Source: Peptoniphilus lacydonensis | GTDB taxonomy: Bacteria > Bacillota > Clostridia > Tissierellales > Peptoniphilaceae | Assembly: GCF_900106515.1 (NCBI RefSeq) | Contig: NZ_FNWF01000003.1 | Span: 1,240,001-1,304,000 of the forward strand | Reading direction: 5' to 3' | DNA length: 64,000 bases | Shown here: piece by piece, positions 10,030 to 17,229 of the stretch | Layout of the letters: the number at the start of each line of letters is the position of its first letter | Position numbering within the stretch: the stretch's first letter is position 1 | Program-made: the position numbers and the translations under genes | The notes under the pieces: generated by a model | The model's input: only the letters and a program-made list of their open reading frames with translations | Database searches by the model: none | What the model was told of the DNA's origin: nothing

Positions 10030-10117
10030 AGGAACCCCGGTCATTGACAAAAGTCAACTAGCGGACAGTATCCAAATTGAGAACCCCGGTTATCAAAAAG
10101 TTGATTGTAAATTAGCG
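10030..10117 (-). promoter_or_regulatory. Duplicated leader element of the tryptophanase-like gene
   Basis: On the minus strand two similar units of about 35-40 nt follow each other: CGCTA(A/G)TT, a 5-bp hairpin, then RACCGGGGTTCYTC. The decamer ACCGGGGTTC is identical in both (complement of 10081-10090 and 10032-10041) and very GC-rich for this genome. Stems: ATCAA/TTGAT (10092-10105) and TTGAC/GTCAA (10044-10057). It lies within the 5' untranslated region, ending about 40 nt before the start codon. It may be a tandem aptamer or a paired protein site. I do not recognise a known riboswitch class. Confidence 0.55.
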
Positions 10118-10156
10118 AAAATTATTAAAATTCCACTAGCAAAAATAAAACATTTG

Positions 10157-10196
10157 ATGAGCGGTCAGCACTCATAGATAAAGAACATTATCTATG
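10157..10196 (-). promoter_or_regulatory. Overlapping alternative hairpins in the same leader
   Basis: CATAGATA/TATCTATG (10173-10180 with 10189-10196) and ATGAG/CTCAT (10157-10161 with 10171-10175) share bases 10173-10175, so the two stems compete. They lie near the 5' end of the leader. Confidence 0.4.
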
Positions 10197-10200
10197 CAAT

Positions 10201-10229
10201 AGTTTATAACAATGAATAACCAAAGTCAA
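10201..10229 (-). promoter_or_regulatory. Promoter of the tryptophanase-like gene
   Basis: Minus-strand TTGACT (complement of 10224-10229) and TAAACT (complement of 10201-10206) are 17 bp apart; TATAAA overlaps the -10. It gives a leader of about 200 nt that contains the duplicated element. Confidence 0.6.
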
Positions 10230-10291
10230 TAATAATCTATATTGCAGGAATTAGAATTTTAAAAAAGTAAAACTGTTTTTGGATAGTAAAA

Positions 10292-10313
10292 AATCTCCAA
10301 AAAAATGGAGATT
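10292..10313 (-). terminator. Terminator of the aldolase gene
   Basis: AATCTCCA/TGGAGATT stem of 8 bp with a 6-nt loop, followed on the minus strand by a U run. It lies 40 bp past the aldolase stop. Confidence 0.85.
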
Positions 10314-10352
10314 AAAAATAAGTTTTTTATTTTACTATTAATAATTTATTAA

Positions 10353-11243
10353 TTATTTTTCAACAGATGCAGAATAGTTTTTTTCAATTGAATCATCAAG
10401 AGTTTTTGTAAATTCTTCGTCATTTTGATTTACATTTAGTCCTTCTGTCAAAGCCCTTGAGTAAGATGCAATTACATTTTTATTTTTTCTAAGTTTTTCA
10501 TTTGCAAAATCTCTTGAGTATCCACCAGAAAGTGCTACAACTCTAACTGTTTGGCCATAATTATATAAATCTTCATAAAGATTTTCTTTTTCAGGAAGGG
10601 TTAATTTAAACATTACATAATTTTCTTTGTCAAGTTTTTTAAGACCTTCAATTAAATATTTTTTAAGTATTTCTTCTATTTCAGCTTTCTTTTCTGCGTG
10701 TATATCAACTTCTGGTTCAATTATAGGCACAAAGCCTGCGTTGGAAATCTTAATGGCATATTCAAATTGTTGTTCTACAACTCGTTTAATAGACTCTTCA
10801 TTTAATTCCTTTATAACAGAACGCATCTTTGTTCCAAAAATATTTCTTTCTTTTGCATTTTCTAGAAGTTCGTCAATGTGTTTAAAAGGTTTCATAAGTT
10901 GAACGCCATCTTTTAATTCATCAAGCCCTTCATCGATTTTTAGAATTGGAACTATATGTTTTTCTTCCCAAAGATAATCTCCAGTGTATTTGTCAGAAAC
11001 TTTTGAATTCATAGTGACTTTAAATAAAATTGCAGCTAAAATTCTATCGGATGTGAAAGATTCATTTGTTATAATTCTCTTTCTCATTTCATGTACGCAT
11101 TCAAACATTTCTTCTTCATTAGAATAAGCATCTTCTTTTACCCCATAATTTAAAAGTGCTTTTGGTGTAGAACCACCTGATTGATCAAGCGCTGCTATAA
11201 ATCCCTTTCCATTTTTCATTCTGTCAAATTGTTCTTTATTCAT
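10353..11243 (-). CDS. fda: Class I fructose-bisphosphate aldolase
   Basis: Schiff-base aldolase that splits fructose 1,6-bisphosphate into dihydroxyacetone phosphate and glyceraldehyde 3-phosphate in glycolysis. From MNKEQFDRM the protein has 296 residues, the usual length of the Staphylococcus-type class I enzyme. Signatures are [39 protein letters not shown] with the Schiff-base lysine region FKLTLPEK, and [14 protein letters not shown] longer frame reaches 11309, but GGAGGT lies just before 11243 and a 17-bp-spaced promoter occupies the upstream part. It diverges from the RNase H operon. Confidence 0.94.
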   Translation of the reverse strand: MNKEQFDRMKNGKGFIAALDQSGGSTPKALLNYGVKEDAYSNEEEMFECVHEMRKRIITNESFTSDRILAAILFKVTMNSKVSDKYTGDYLWEEKHIVPILKIDEGLDELKDGVQLMKPFKHIDELLENAKERNIFGTKMRSVIKELNEESIKRVVEQQFEYAIKISNAGFVPIIEPEVDIHAEKKAEIEEILKKYLIEGLKKLDKENYVMFKLTLPEKENLYEDLYNYGQTVRVVALSGGYSRDFANEKLRKNKNVIASYSRALTEGLNVNQNDEEFTKTLDDSIEKNYSASVEK

Positions 11244-11280
11244 TTTTACCTCCAAAACTCTAGACTTATAATTACTTCTA

Positions 11281-11309
11281 ATTATATAATATGTAGACAA
11301 AGTTGACAA
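11281..11309 (-). promoter_or_regulatory. Aldolase promoter, overlapping the divergent operon promoter
   Basis: Minus-strand TTGTCA (complement of 11304-11309), 17 bp, TATAAT (complement of 11281-11286). A plus-strand TATAAT at 11285-11290, with TAGACT 18 bp before it, overlaps and could serve the RNase H operon, so the two promoters may compete. Confidence 0.65.
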
Positions 11310-11332
11310 ATGACAAAGTTTTTGAGGTGAAT

Positions 11333-11911
11333 ATGAATTATTACGCAGTAAGAATTGGAAGAAATCCTGGAATTTACAAAACTTGGGATGAGTGTAAGAA
11401 AGAAGTTGCAGGTTTTAAAGGTGCAAGTTTTAAAAAGTTTTCTAAATTAGAAGATGCAAGAAGCTTTATAAATGAAAAAGAAGAGGCAAAAAGAGAAATA
11501 GCAAAAGATGACGAGCTAATTGCCTATGTAGATGGTTCTTATAGAAATTCTGATAAAAGCCACTCTTATGGGGTATATATGTACAATGATGAGGAAGAAT
11601 ATTCTTTTTCCAAAAGATTTTTTGAGGATTCAAAAATGAGAAATGTATCTGGAGAGATAAAAGGTGCAATGCGTGCCATGGAATTTGCAGAATCAATTGG
11701 AAAGAGAAAGATTTATCTTCATTATGATTATGAAGGCATAAGGTCGTGGGCTCTTGGATATTGGAAGGCAAACAAAGAAGGAACTATTTTTTATAAAAAA
11801 TTTTATGACGAAATAAAAGATAAATTAGAAGTAAAATTTATAAAAGTAGAAGCACACACAGGAGTTAAGTACAATGAACTTGTGGACAAACTTGCAAAGG
11901 AGGCAAAATGA
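11333..11911 (+). CDS. rnhA: Ribonuclease H with N-terminal hybrid-binding domain
   Basis: Cuts the RNA strand of RNA-DNA hybrids. Residues 1-45 ([19 protein letters not shown]) form the caulimovirus/viroplasmin hybrid-binding domain; the rest is the RNase HI fold. Acidic catalytic residues appear in [23 protein letters not shown] and [10 protein letters not shown]. The start at 11333 gives the canonical MNYYAV opening; an upstream in-frame codon at 11303 lies in promoter sequence. GAGGTG precedes the ATG. First gene of a five-gene operon; its stop overlaps the deaminase start by ATGA. Confidence 0.92.
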   Translation: MNYYAVRIGRNPGIYKTWDECKKEVAGFKGASFKKFSKLEDARSFINEKEEAKREIAKDDELIAYVDGSYRNSDKSHSYGVYMYNDEEEYSFSKRFFEDSKMRNVSGEIKGAMRAMEFAESIGKRKIYLHYDYEGIRSWALGYWKANKEGTIFYKKFYDEIKDKLEVKFIKVEAHTGVKYNELVDKLAKEAK

Positions 11912-12327
11912 GAAAATCTTGGGATGAATATTTTATGGAGATAACTAAAATGGTAGCTACAAGGTCTACTTGTGATCGTGCCTTTGTAGGTTGTGTTCTC
12001 GTAAATTCTGACAATAGAATTATTTCAACAGGATATAATGGATCTGTCACAGGAAATCCTCATTGCGATGAAGTGGGGCACACTATGCGTGACGGACACT
12101 GCATTGCAACTATACACGCAGAGATGAATGCACTTTTGTATTGTGCAAAAGAAGGGATTTCTGTTAAAGGGGCAAAAGCTTATGTGACACATTTTCCATG
12201 CTTAAATTGCACAAAGGCACTTATACAAGCAGGAATTTCAGAAATAATCTACAAAGAAGCTTATAGAGTTGATGACTATGCTTTAGAATTAATCAAAAAA
12301 AATAATATAAAACTAAAACAAATTTAG
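11908..12327 (+). CDS. dCMP deaminase / ComEB-type cytidine deaminase
   Basis: Zinc deaminase of 139 residues. The zinc site is seen as [10 protein letters not shown] (His and catalytic Glu) and PCLNC (two Cys). The arrangement [35 protein letters not shown] is that of deoxycytidylate deaminase, named ComE operon protein 2 in Bacillus, which makes dUMP for dTMP synthesis. It overlaps the RNase H gene by 4 bp and is followed 19 bp later by mscL, so it is translationally coupled within the operon. Confidence 0.92.
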   Translation: MRKSWDEYFMEITKMVATRSTCDRAFVGCVLVNSDNRIISTGYNGSVTGNPHCDEVGHTMRDGHCIATIHAEMNALLYCAKEGISVKGAKAYVTHFPCLNCTKALIQAGISEIIYKEAYRVDDYALELIKKNNIKLKQI

Positions 12328-12346
12328 AACAAGATTGGAGGAAAAG

Positions 12347-12763
12347 ATGAAAGGATTTGCTGAAGAATTTAAGGAGTTCATTGCAAAAGGAAATGTAATG
12401 GACATGGCAGTTGGAGTTATAATAGGTGGTGCTTTTGGAAAAATAGTTTCAAGTCTTGTTGAGAATATTTTGATGCCACTTATTGGAATTTTAATTGGAG
12501 GAGTCAATTTTTCTGATCTAAGTGTAAAAGTTGGCACAGCAGAAGTAAAATATGGAATATTTTTGCAATCTGTATTTGACTTTTTAATTATTGCACTTGT
12601 CATATTTATAATGGTAAAACAAATCACTAAAGTGACTAATATGTTTAAAGAAGAAGAAACAGAAGAGCCAACAGAAAAAACTTGTCCATTTTGTAAATCT
12701 AAAATCGCAATTGATGCAACAAGATGTCCACATTGTACATCTGAACTTGGAAGTGCAAAATGA
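12347..12763 (+). CDS. mscL: Large-conductance mechanosensitive channel with zinc ribbon tail
   Basis: Pressure-relief pore that opens under osmotic downshock. [38 protein letters not shown] is the amphipathic N-terminus and pore helix; the second helix is about residues 70-90. The usual cytoplasmic bundle is followed by two CxxC pairs (CPFCKSK and CPHCTSE), a zinc ribbon at residues 112-133 that E. coli MscL lacks. The ATG at 12347 has GGAGG 6 bp upstream; an in-frame TTG at 12335 lies within the ribosome site. The stop overlaps the patatin start by ATGA. Confidence 0.93.
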   Translation: MKGFAEEFKEFIAKGNVMDMAVGVIIGGAFGKIVSSLVENILMPLIGILIGGVNFSDLSVKVGTAEVKYGIFLQSVFDFLIIALVIFIMVKQITKVTNMFKEEETEEPTEKTCPFCKSKIAIDATRCPHCTSELGSAK

Positions 12764-13794
12764 AAGAATGGGGTTTAGTATTAGAAGGTGGAGGGGCAAA
12801 GGGAGCATACCAAGTGGGAGCTTATTTTGCCCTTATGGAAATGGGATTTAACTTTTCCAAAATTGTGGGAACAAGCATTGGTGCTTTTAATGGTGCAATG
12901 TTTTCTCAAGGAGATGCCTTTAGATGCTTTAATCTTTGGAAGAACCTCGATTTTGAATCCTTTGAAGACGAAGTGAAAGAAGCAGAAGAAAATGAGGCCC
13001 TTCTAGATAAAATAGTTCAAAAGTTAAAAGATCACGATATAAAAATTCCTGAAATTAAAAAGTCACCCTATCCACTTTTTAGGTTAGTGGATAAATATAT
13101 AGATGAAGATAAGCTTAGAAATTCTAGTATAGATTTTGGACTTTGCACTGTGAATGTATCTGATTTTAAAGTTGAAAAACTATTTAAAGAAGATATTGAA
13201 GAAGGACTTTTAAAGGACTATATAATTGCATCTTGTTATCTTCCCTTATTTAAGATGAAACCACTTCATGGAAAATATTTTTTGGACGGAGGATTTGCCT
13301 CACAAGCTCCAGTTGATATGATTGACAAATCCAAAATGGATGCCGTTGTAATAAGACTTCACAATAGTCCGCCTAGAAATGAAATTAAGGCAAAATATAT
13401 AATAAAACCAAGTAAAAAACTTGGCTCAAGCATGGATTTTAATAAAGAAAAATCTGATGAGCTTATAAAAATTGGATATTTTGATGCCTTTAGAGAGGTA
13501 AAAGGCTTGAAGGGAGAATATTATTATATAAAACCAGTATCGGAAGAAGACAGTTTAAAATATATTTACAGGATGTTAAAAGACAGATTTGAAAGTTCTG
13601 AAAGTGAAGTTGTGAGAAAAATTTTTGAAGAACATGCTCCCAAAGTAGCAGAAGAATTTGACCTTCCAGACAATTTTAAATACGATGAACTTTTATATAG
13701 ACTCTTGGAAAGAGAAGGAGAGAGGAAAAATCTAGATAGATTTAAAATTTATTCAGTAGAAGACTTTATGAAGGAGTTAGAGAATGGCTTTTGA
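12760..13794 (+). CDS. Patatin-like phospholipase
   Basis: Acyl hydrolase of 344 residues with a Ser-Asp dyad. It opens with [17 protein letters not shown], the oxyanion-hole glycines; the nucleophile is Ser39 in GTSIG and the partner Asp176 in the DGG segment [13 protein letters not shown]. No signal peptide is seen, so it acts in the cytoplasm or at the inner membrane face. The C-terminal 100 residues hold a helical region typical of the YqhO-like branch. Coupled to mscL by a 4-bp overlap and to the Nudix gene by 11 bp, which hints at membrane stress or lipid turnover. Confidence 0.9.
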   Translation: MKEWGLVLEGGGAKGAYQVGAYFALMEMGFNFSKIVGTSIGAFNGAMFSQGDAFRCFNLWKNLDFESFEDEVKEAEENEALLDKIVQKLKDHDIKIPEIKKSPYPLFRLVDKYIDEDKLRNSSIDFGLCTVNVSDFKVEKLFKEDIEEGLLKDYIIASCYLPLFKMKPLHGKYFLDGGFASQAPVDMIDKSKMDAVVIRLHNSPPRNEIKAKYIIKPSKKLGSSMDFNKEKSDELIKIGYFDAFREVKGLKGEYYYIKPVSEEDSLKYIYRMLKDRFESSESEVVRKIFEEHAPKVAEEFDLPDNFKYDELLYRLLEREGERKNLDRFKIYSVEDFMKELENGF

Positions 13795-14413
13795 CATTGA
13801 TTTTAAACTTATGAAAATAAAATCAAAACTAAAAAACCAAAAACCATCTCCCATAGATATTGAAAATTCCTTTTCCGTCATGATTCTTTTAATAAAGAGA
13901 AAGGGCGATGTGCACCTTCTATTTGAAAAAAGAGCCTTAACTCTTAGAAATCAGCCTGGAGAAATTTCTTTTCCAGGAGGCCGCATTGAAAAAGGAGAAA
14001 CTCCAGAAAAAGCTGCTATAAGAGAAACTTGCGAGGAACTATTAATAGAAGAAAATGAAGTAGAAGTTTACTCAGAGGGGGATTTTCTTGTAAATCCATA
14101 TTCTGCAATTATATATACTTTTTCAGGTGAAATAAAAAGAGATTTCTATGAAATAAATCCCTCAAAGGATGAAGTTGATAAAGTTTTTACAGTCCCACTG
14201 AAATTTTTCATAGAGAATGAGCCAAAGTCCTATCATTTAAATTTAAATGTAAATAGAAGTGAAGACTTCCCCTATCACTTGATACCAAATGGAGAAAATT
14301 ACAAATTTAAAAGAGGAAGAGAAGAAGTTCTCTTCTATGAATATAATGGCGAAGTAATCTGGGGATTTACGGCAAAAGTTGCAAGACGATTTGTTGAAAA
14401 ATTAAAAAAATAA
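13784..14413 (+). CDS. Nudix hydrolase, CoA pyrophosphatase-like
   Basis: A 209-residue Nudix enzyme. The Nudix box is seen as GGRIEKGETPEKAA-IRETCEEL, with the metal-binding RETCEE. The preceding LRNQPGEISFPGGR resembles the coenzyme A pyrophosphatase (YeaB/NUDT7) subfamily motif LRSHAGQVAFPGG, so it probably hydrolyses CoA or acyl-CoA. It is the last gene of the operon, starting inside the patatin gene. A terminator follows about 80 bp after the stop. Confidence 0.87.
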   Translation: MAFDIDFKLMKIKSKLKNQKPSPIDIENSFSVMILLIKRKGDVHLLFEKRALTLRNQPGEISFPGGRIEKGETPEKAAIRETCEELLIEENEVEVYSEGDFLVNPYSAIIYTFSGEIKRDFYEINPSKDEVDKVFTVPLKFFIENEPKSYHLNLNVNRSEDFPYHLIPNGENYKFKRGREEVLFYEYNGEVIWGFTAKVARRFVEKLKK

Positions 14414-14461
14414 ACTCTATAAAATAAAAATTAAAATAAAGACAATATAAAAAATTAAAAT

Positions 14462-14478
14462 TGTAATATAAATGTAAT
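14462..14478 (+). promoter_or_regulatory. WalR-type box 1
   Basis: TGTAAT-ATAAA-TGTAAT fits the WalR (YycF) consensus TGTWAH-N5-TGTWAH exactly. It lies about 150 bp before the promoter of the G5/3D gene. Confidence 0.5.
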
Positions 14479-14489
14479 ACAGGATACAA

Positions 14490-14520
14490 AAACTCTAAAT
14501 TTCAACGTTTAGAGTTTTTT
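14490..14520 (+). terminator. Terminator of the RNase H-Nudix operon
   Basis: AAACTCTAAA/TTTAGAGTTT perfect 10-bp stem with an 8-nt loop and T run. Confidence 0.9.
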
Positions 14521-14592
14521 ATATTTTTATTTTGAAATATTTATAAAAATTCAGATAAAAAGAATAGCTTAATTTAGCGATTTTGTAGAAGA

Positions 14593-14609
14593 ATTACAAA
14601 AAAGTAACA
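14593..14609 (-). promoter_or_regulatory. WalR-type box 2
   Basis: On the minus strand TGTTAC-TTTTT-TGTAAT, a perfect match to TGTWAH-N5-TGTWAH, ends 5 bp before the -35 hexamer of the G5/3D gene: an activator-like position. Confidence 0.6.
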
Positions 14610-14614
14610 AAAAA

Positions 14615-14643
14615 TTGACAAAAGAAGGATTTTCTAATATACT
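14615..14643 (+). promoter_or_regulatory. Promoter of the G5/3D wall protein gene
   Basis: TTGACA (14615-14620), 17-bp spacer, TATACT (14638-14643). WalR-type boxes flank it on both sides. Confidence 0.85.
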
Positions 14644-14661
14644 TTTATGAGGTTGAAAGAG

Positions 14662-14678
14662 GTTACAAAAAAGTAACA
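14662..14678 (-). promoter_or_regulatory. WalR-type box 3
   Basis: Minus-strand TGTTAC-TTTTT-TGTAAC, again a perfect TGTWAH-N5-TGTWAH, about 12 bp past the expected transcription start. A related inverted pair TTACAAAATTGTAA follows at 14683-14696. Confidence 0.6.
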
Positions 14679-14715
14679 AAATTTACAAAATTGTAACGAT
14701 TATGGAGGTTATTTT

Positions 14716-15702
14716 TTGAATAGAAAGAACATTTTTAAAAATGCGAAATTTATTTTAATTGCCCTAGTGCTTGTATCAGTCTTGACAATGGGTTTTAATA
14801 CAGCTCTAGGTAGTGACGTAGAACTAGATATCAATGGAAATACTAAAACAGTGTTTACATATGAAAAGACAGTGGGCGACTTTTTGAAAAAAGAAGGAAT
14901 AGTTGTGACAAATAAAGATTCAGTTAGTCCAGCAGTTGACGAAGAGATTACAAAGGATACTAAAATAGTTATAACTTCACCAAAATCTTATCATATAAAA
15001 GATGGAAACAAGACACTCATTGCAGAAACAAGTGGATACACAGTTTCAGATGTACTTGAAAATTTAAATATAAAATTAAATAAACTTGACAGAGTTTCCG
15101 TTTCTCTTGACGAAATAGCAACAGAAGGAATGGAAATAAAAATTGATAGAGTTGAAGAAGAAAATGTAGAAAACAAAGTAGAAATTCCTTTTGAAACAGA
15201 AACTCGTGAAAACAATGAAATGTTAGAAGGAGAAAAAAATATAATAACAGAGGGAAAAGCTGGAGAAAAAACTGAAACTGTAAAAAATACTTATGTAAAT
15301 GGAGCTTTAGAATCATCAGAAGTTTTGAAAAGTGAAATTACAAAAGAACCTGTAAAAGAAGTAGCTGAAGTAGGAACAAGAAAAGCACCAGCAGCACCTA
15401 ATGGTAAATCTGCAAAAAAAGTAATAGTGATGCAAGCGACAGCTTACGATCCAACAGCAGGATCAACAACTGCAACGGGAACTCGTGCAAGAGTTGGATC
15501 AGTAGCAGTAGATCCAAAAGTAATTCCTCTTGGATCAAAATTATACATTGAATCTATGGATGGATTCCAAAGTTATGGCTATGCAACGGCAGAAGATACT
15601 GGCGGAGCAATAAAAGGAAATAGAATTGATTTATTCTATGGCTCCAATAGAGAAGCAAATAATTTTGGAAGAAGAAATGTAAAAGTATATGTGCTTGATT
15701 AA
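14716..15702 (+). CDS. DUF348/G5/3D-domain cell-wall protein (YabE/YocH-like)
   Basis: Secreted or membrane-anchored wall protein of 328 residues. Residues 8-30 are a signal peptide or anchor. Two ubiquitin-like DUF348 units follow (about 35-80 and 90-135), then a G5 domain (about 145-215) and a C-terminal 3D domain (about 235-328). The 3D domain is the lytic-transglycosylase-like fold, with ATAYDPTAG, VAVDPKVIPLGS and the acidic AEDTGGAIKGNRIDLF. Relatives are Bacillus YabE and YocH, muralytic enzymes. The start is TTG with GGAGG 7 bp upstream. WalR-type boxes around its promoter suggest control by the WalKR wall-homeostasis system. Confidence 0.9.
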   Translation: MNRKNIFKNAKFILIALVLVSVLTMGFNTALGSDVELDINGNTKTVFTYEKTVGDFLKKEGIVVTNKDSVSPAVDEEITKDTKIVITSPKSYHIKDGNKTLIAETSGYTVSDVLENLNIKLNKLDRVSVSLDEIATEGMEIKIDRVEEENVENKVEIPFETETRENNEMLEGEKNIITEGKAGEKTETVKNTYVNGALESSEVLKSEITKEPVKEVAEVGTRKAPAAPNGKSAKKVIVMQATAYDPTAGSTTATGTRARVGSVAVDPKVIPLGSKLYIESMDGFQSYGYATAEDTGGAIKGNRIDLFYGSNREANNFGRRNVKVYVLD

Positions 15703-15713
15703 TTAATAAAATC

Positions 15714-15739
15714 AAAGGCTCTGGAAACAGGGCTTTTTT
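15714..15739 (+). terminator. Terminator
   Basis: AAAGGCTCTG / CAGGGCTTTT stem around a GAAA tetraloop, then T run. Confidence 0.85.
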
Positions 15740-15860
15740 ATTTTGAAATTTTTATCTTTTGAAATAAGATAAGAAAATATAGAATATAAAGTTGAAAATA
15801 AATAACTTCTTCATTTAAAAGAACCTTTATTTAATTTATAATATATTTGAGGATGATTTT

Positions 15861-16751
15861 ATGAAATTAGAAGAACATGAACTTGTCGATAGATATATTT
15901 ATTATCTCAAGAGATACATTCCCTATGACAAACAAAAAATGGCAGAGGATGACTTTTTAGAAATATTAAGAGAAAGACTTCCGCAAATTTACACAGAAGA
16001 TGACATAAAAAAAGAACTAAATAAAATGGGAAATCCCTACGAATTTGCAGACACATACACAGAAGGTGGCAAATTTCTTTTAAGTGGCAAAAATTATGAA
16101 CTCTTTAGGTCTTTTTTGAAGATGCTCACAATTTCAGCTGCAATAGGAATAATATTATTTATCCTAAATTACTTCAACAGATTTATAAAGACAGATGTCT
16201 TTGAACTTCTAAAGAAAATAGTAGTAAATATATTTGCACTTAGCCTTTTACCATCGTGGATATGTGAAAAAATAAAAGCAACAAAAATTTTAAAAGCGTT
16301 AGTAGAAGATTGGGACATAGATAACTTATATGAATCAGTTGAATTAAAATTTGAAAAGTATCAAATGGGATTTTTAATTTTAAACTTTTCTATGTACTTT
16401 ATGCTCCAAATCTATATAATAACAGCGAGTATTGACATTTCAGAAATGACATACACCTTTGTCATGTTTTTATTTTTTATAAATGTACTTCGCTTTAACT
16501 TGAGATTTTCAGAGAACACAATATTTTCAAAAATAATGTATTTGGAGTACTTTGTAGATTTGTTTACCATAATGAGTTTCACCATTATGACGAGATTTTT
16601 TATACCAAATGTGTTTATGATAAAGATTATAATATTCTGCAATGTGCTTAACTTAATCTCAAACACTTACACTATTTCTAAGAGTAAAAATATATTGGAG
16701 TCGAGAAAAAGAAGAAAAAAAAGTAGAAAGAAAAATAATAAGAGAAGATAA
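15861..16751 (+). CDS. Membrane protein with N-terminal HAAS-like helical domain
   Basis: A 296-residue protein. The first 75 residues (VDRYIYYLKRYIPYDKQKMAEDDFLEILRE... KKELNKMGNPYEFADTY) have the layout of the HAAS/DUF1700 signalling domain: short helices ending in an LG(N)P-like turn. About six hydrophobic segments follow from residue 90 to 280, and the tail is a Lys/Arg run. HAAS domains often partner PadR regulators or sensor-type membrane proteins, but none is next to it. Function unknown; it is a single-gene unit. Confidence 0.65.
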   Translation: MKLEEHELVDRYIYYLKRYIPYDKQKMAEDDFLEILRERLPQIYTEDDIKKELNKMGNPYEFADTYTEGGKFLLSGKNYELFRSFLKMLTISAAIGIILFILNYFNRFIKTDVFELLKKIVVNIFALSLLPSWICEKIKATKILKALVEDWDIDNLYESVELKFEKYQMGFLILNFSMYFMLQIYIITASIDISEMTYTFVMFLFFINVLRFNLRFSENTIFSKIMYLEYFVDLFTIMSFTIMTRFFIPNVFMIKIIIFCNVLNLISNTYTISKSKNILESRKRRKKSRKKNNKRR

Positions 16752-16776
16752 CCTTGCAGTGGCGAGGTTATTTTTT
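16748..16776 (+). terminator. Terminator overlapping the stop codon
   Basis: ATAACCTTGC / GCGAGGTTAT stem (one G-U), AGTG loop and six T; it begins within the stop codon of the preceding gene. Confidence 0.88.
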
Positions 16777-16907
16777 ATGCCCAAAGTACTAAAATTGTAT
16801 TCAGCTTAATAGAAATAGAAAAAAATCTTATAAAGCAAAAAATAATATGGATAAAAAGATAAATACAATAGATATAAAAATAAGATAAAAGTGAAAAATA
16901 AAATTTA

Positions 16908-16936
16908 TTGCAAAAATGTAACCCCTTTGTTATAAT
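16908..16936 (+). promoter_or_regulatory. Upstream promoter P1 of the S-layer gene
   Basis: TTGCAA (16908-16913), 17 bp, TATAAT (16931-16936). The transcript would begin just before a 4-bp stem closed by a GCAA tetraloop (16946-16957), a typical 5'-end stabiliser, and would have a leader of almost 290 nt. Confidence 0.55.
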
Positions 16937-17053
16937 TTTACATACGGTCGCAAGACCTTTCTATTGGGGCTAGAAGATGTTTCAGTAAAAACAATTGCTA
17001 CATAATATTTCAAAAGAATTTCACGAACTTCGTTTATGTAATGTAATTGTAAT

Positions 17054-17081
17054 TTTACAAAAGAACTTTCTAGTGTATAAT
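17054..17081 (+). promoter_or_regulatory. Downstream promoter P2 of the S-layer gene
   Basis: TTTACA (17054-17059), 16 bp, TATAAT (17076-17081). The leader of about 140 nt holds inverted repeats around 17152-17174 (GTCGAGA / TCTCGGCGAC) and 17175-17193 (CAAAAGT / ACTTTTG), which may give the long mRNA half-life usual for S-layer genes. Confidence 0.65.
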
Positions 17082-17229
17082 AGAAACATAAGAGGAACAT
17101 GACAACTAAATAAAACCGAAATAAGGCGATATTTATTTGTCACCTCTGAGTCGAGATAGTTCAGTCTCGGCGACAAAAGTTTAAGACTTTTGTAGAATCT
17201 ACAAAATTTTTAAGGAGGTCGAAAGACAA

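Noticed and set aside
10125-10175. Possible 16-codon leader peptide before the tryptophanase-like gene (minus strand), as in tnaC
   Set aside because: It has no tryptophan codon and no ribosome site, and its start lies in a hairpin.
9990-10260. T-box or known riboswitch in the tryptophanase-like leader
   Set aside because: No T-box sequence, specifier loop or other known aptamer core could be recognised.
11244-11309. 22-residue N-terminal extension of the aldolase
   Set aside because: It overlaps the promoter and the correct Shine-Dalgarno is at 11248; family members start at MNKEQ.
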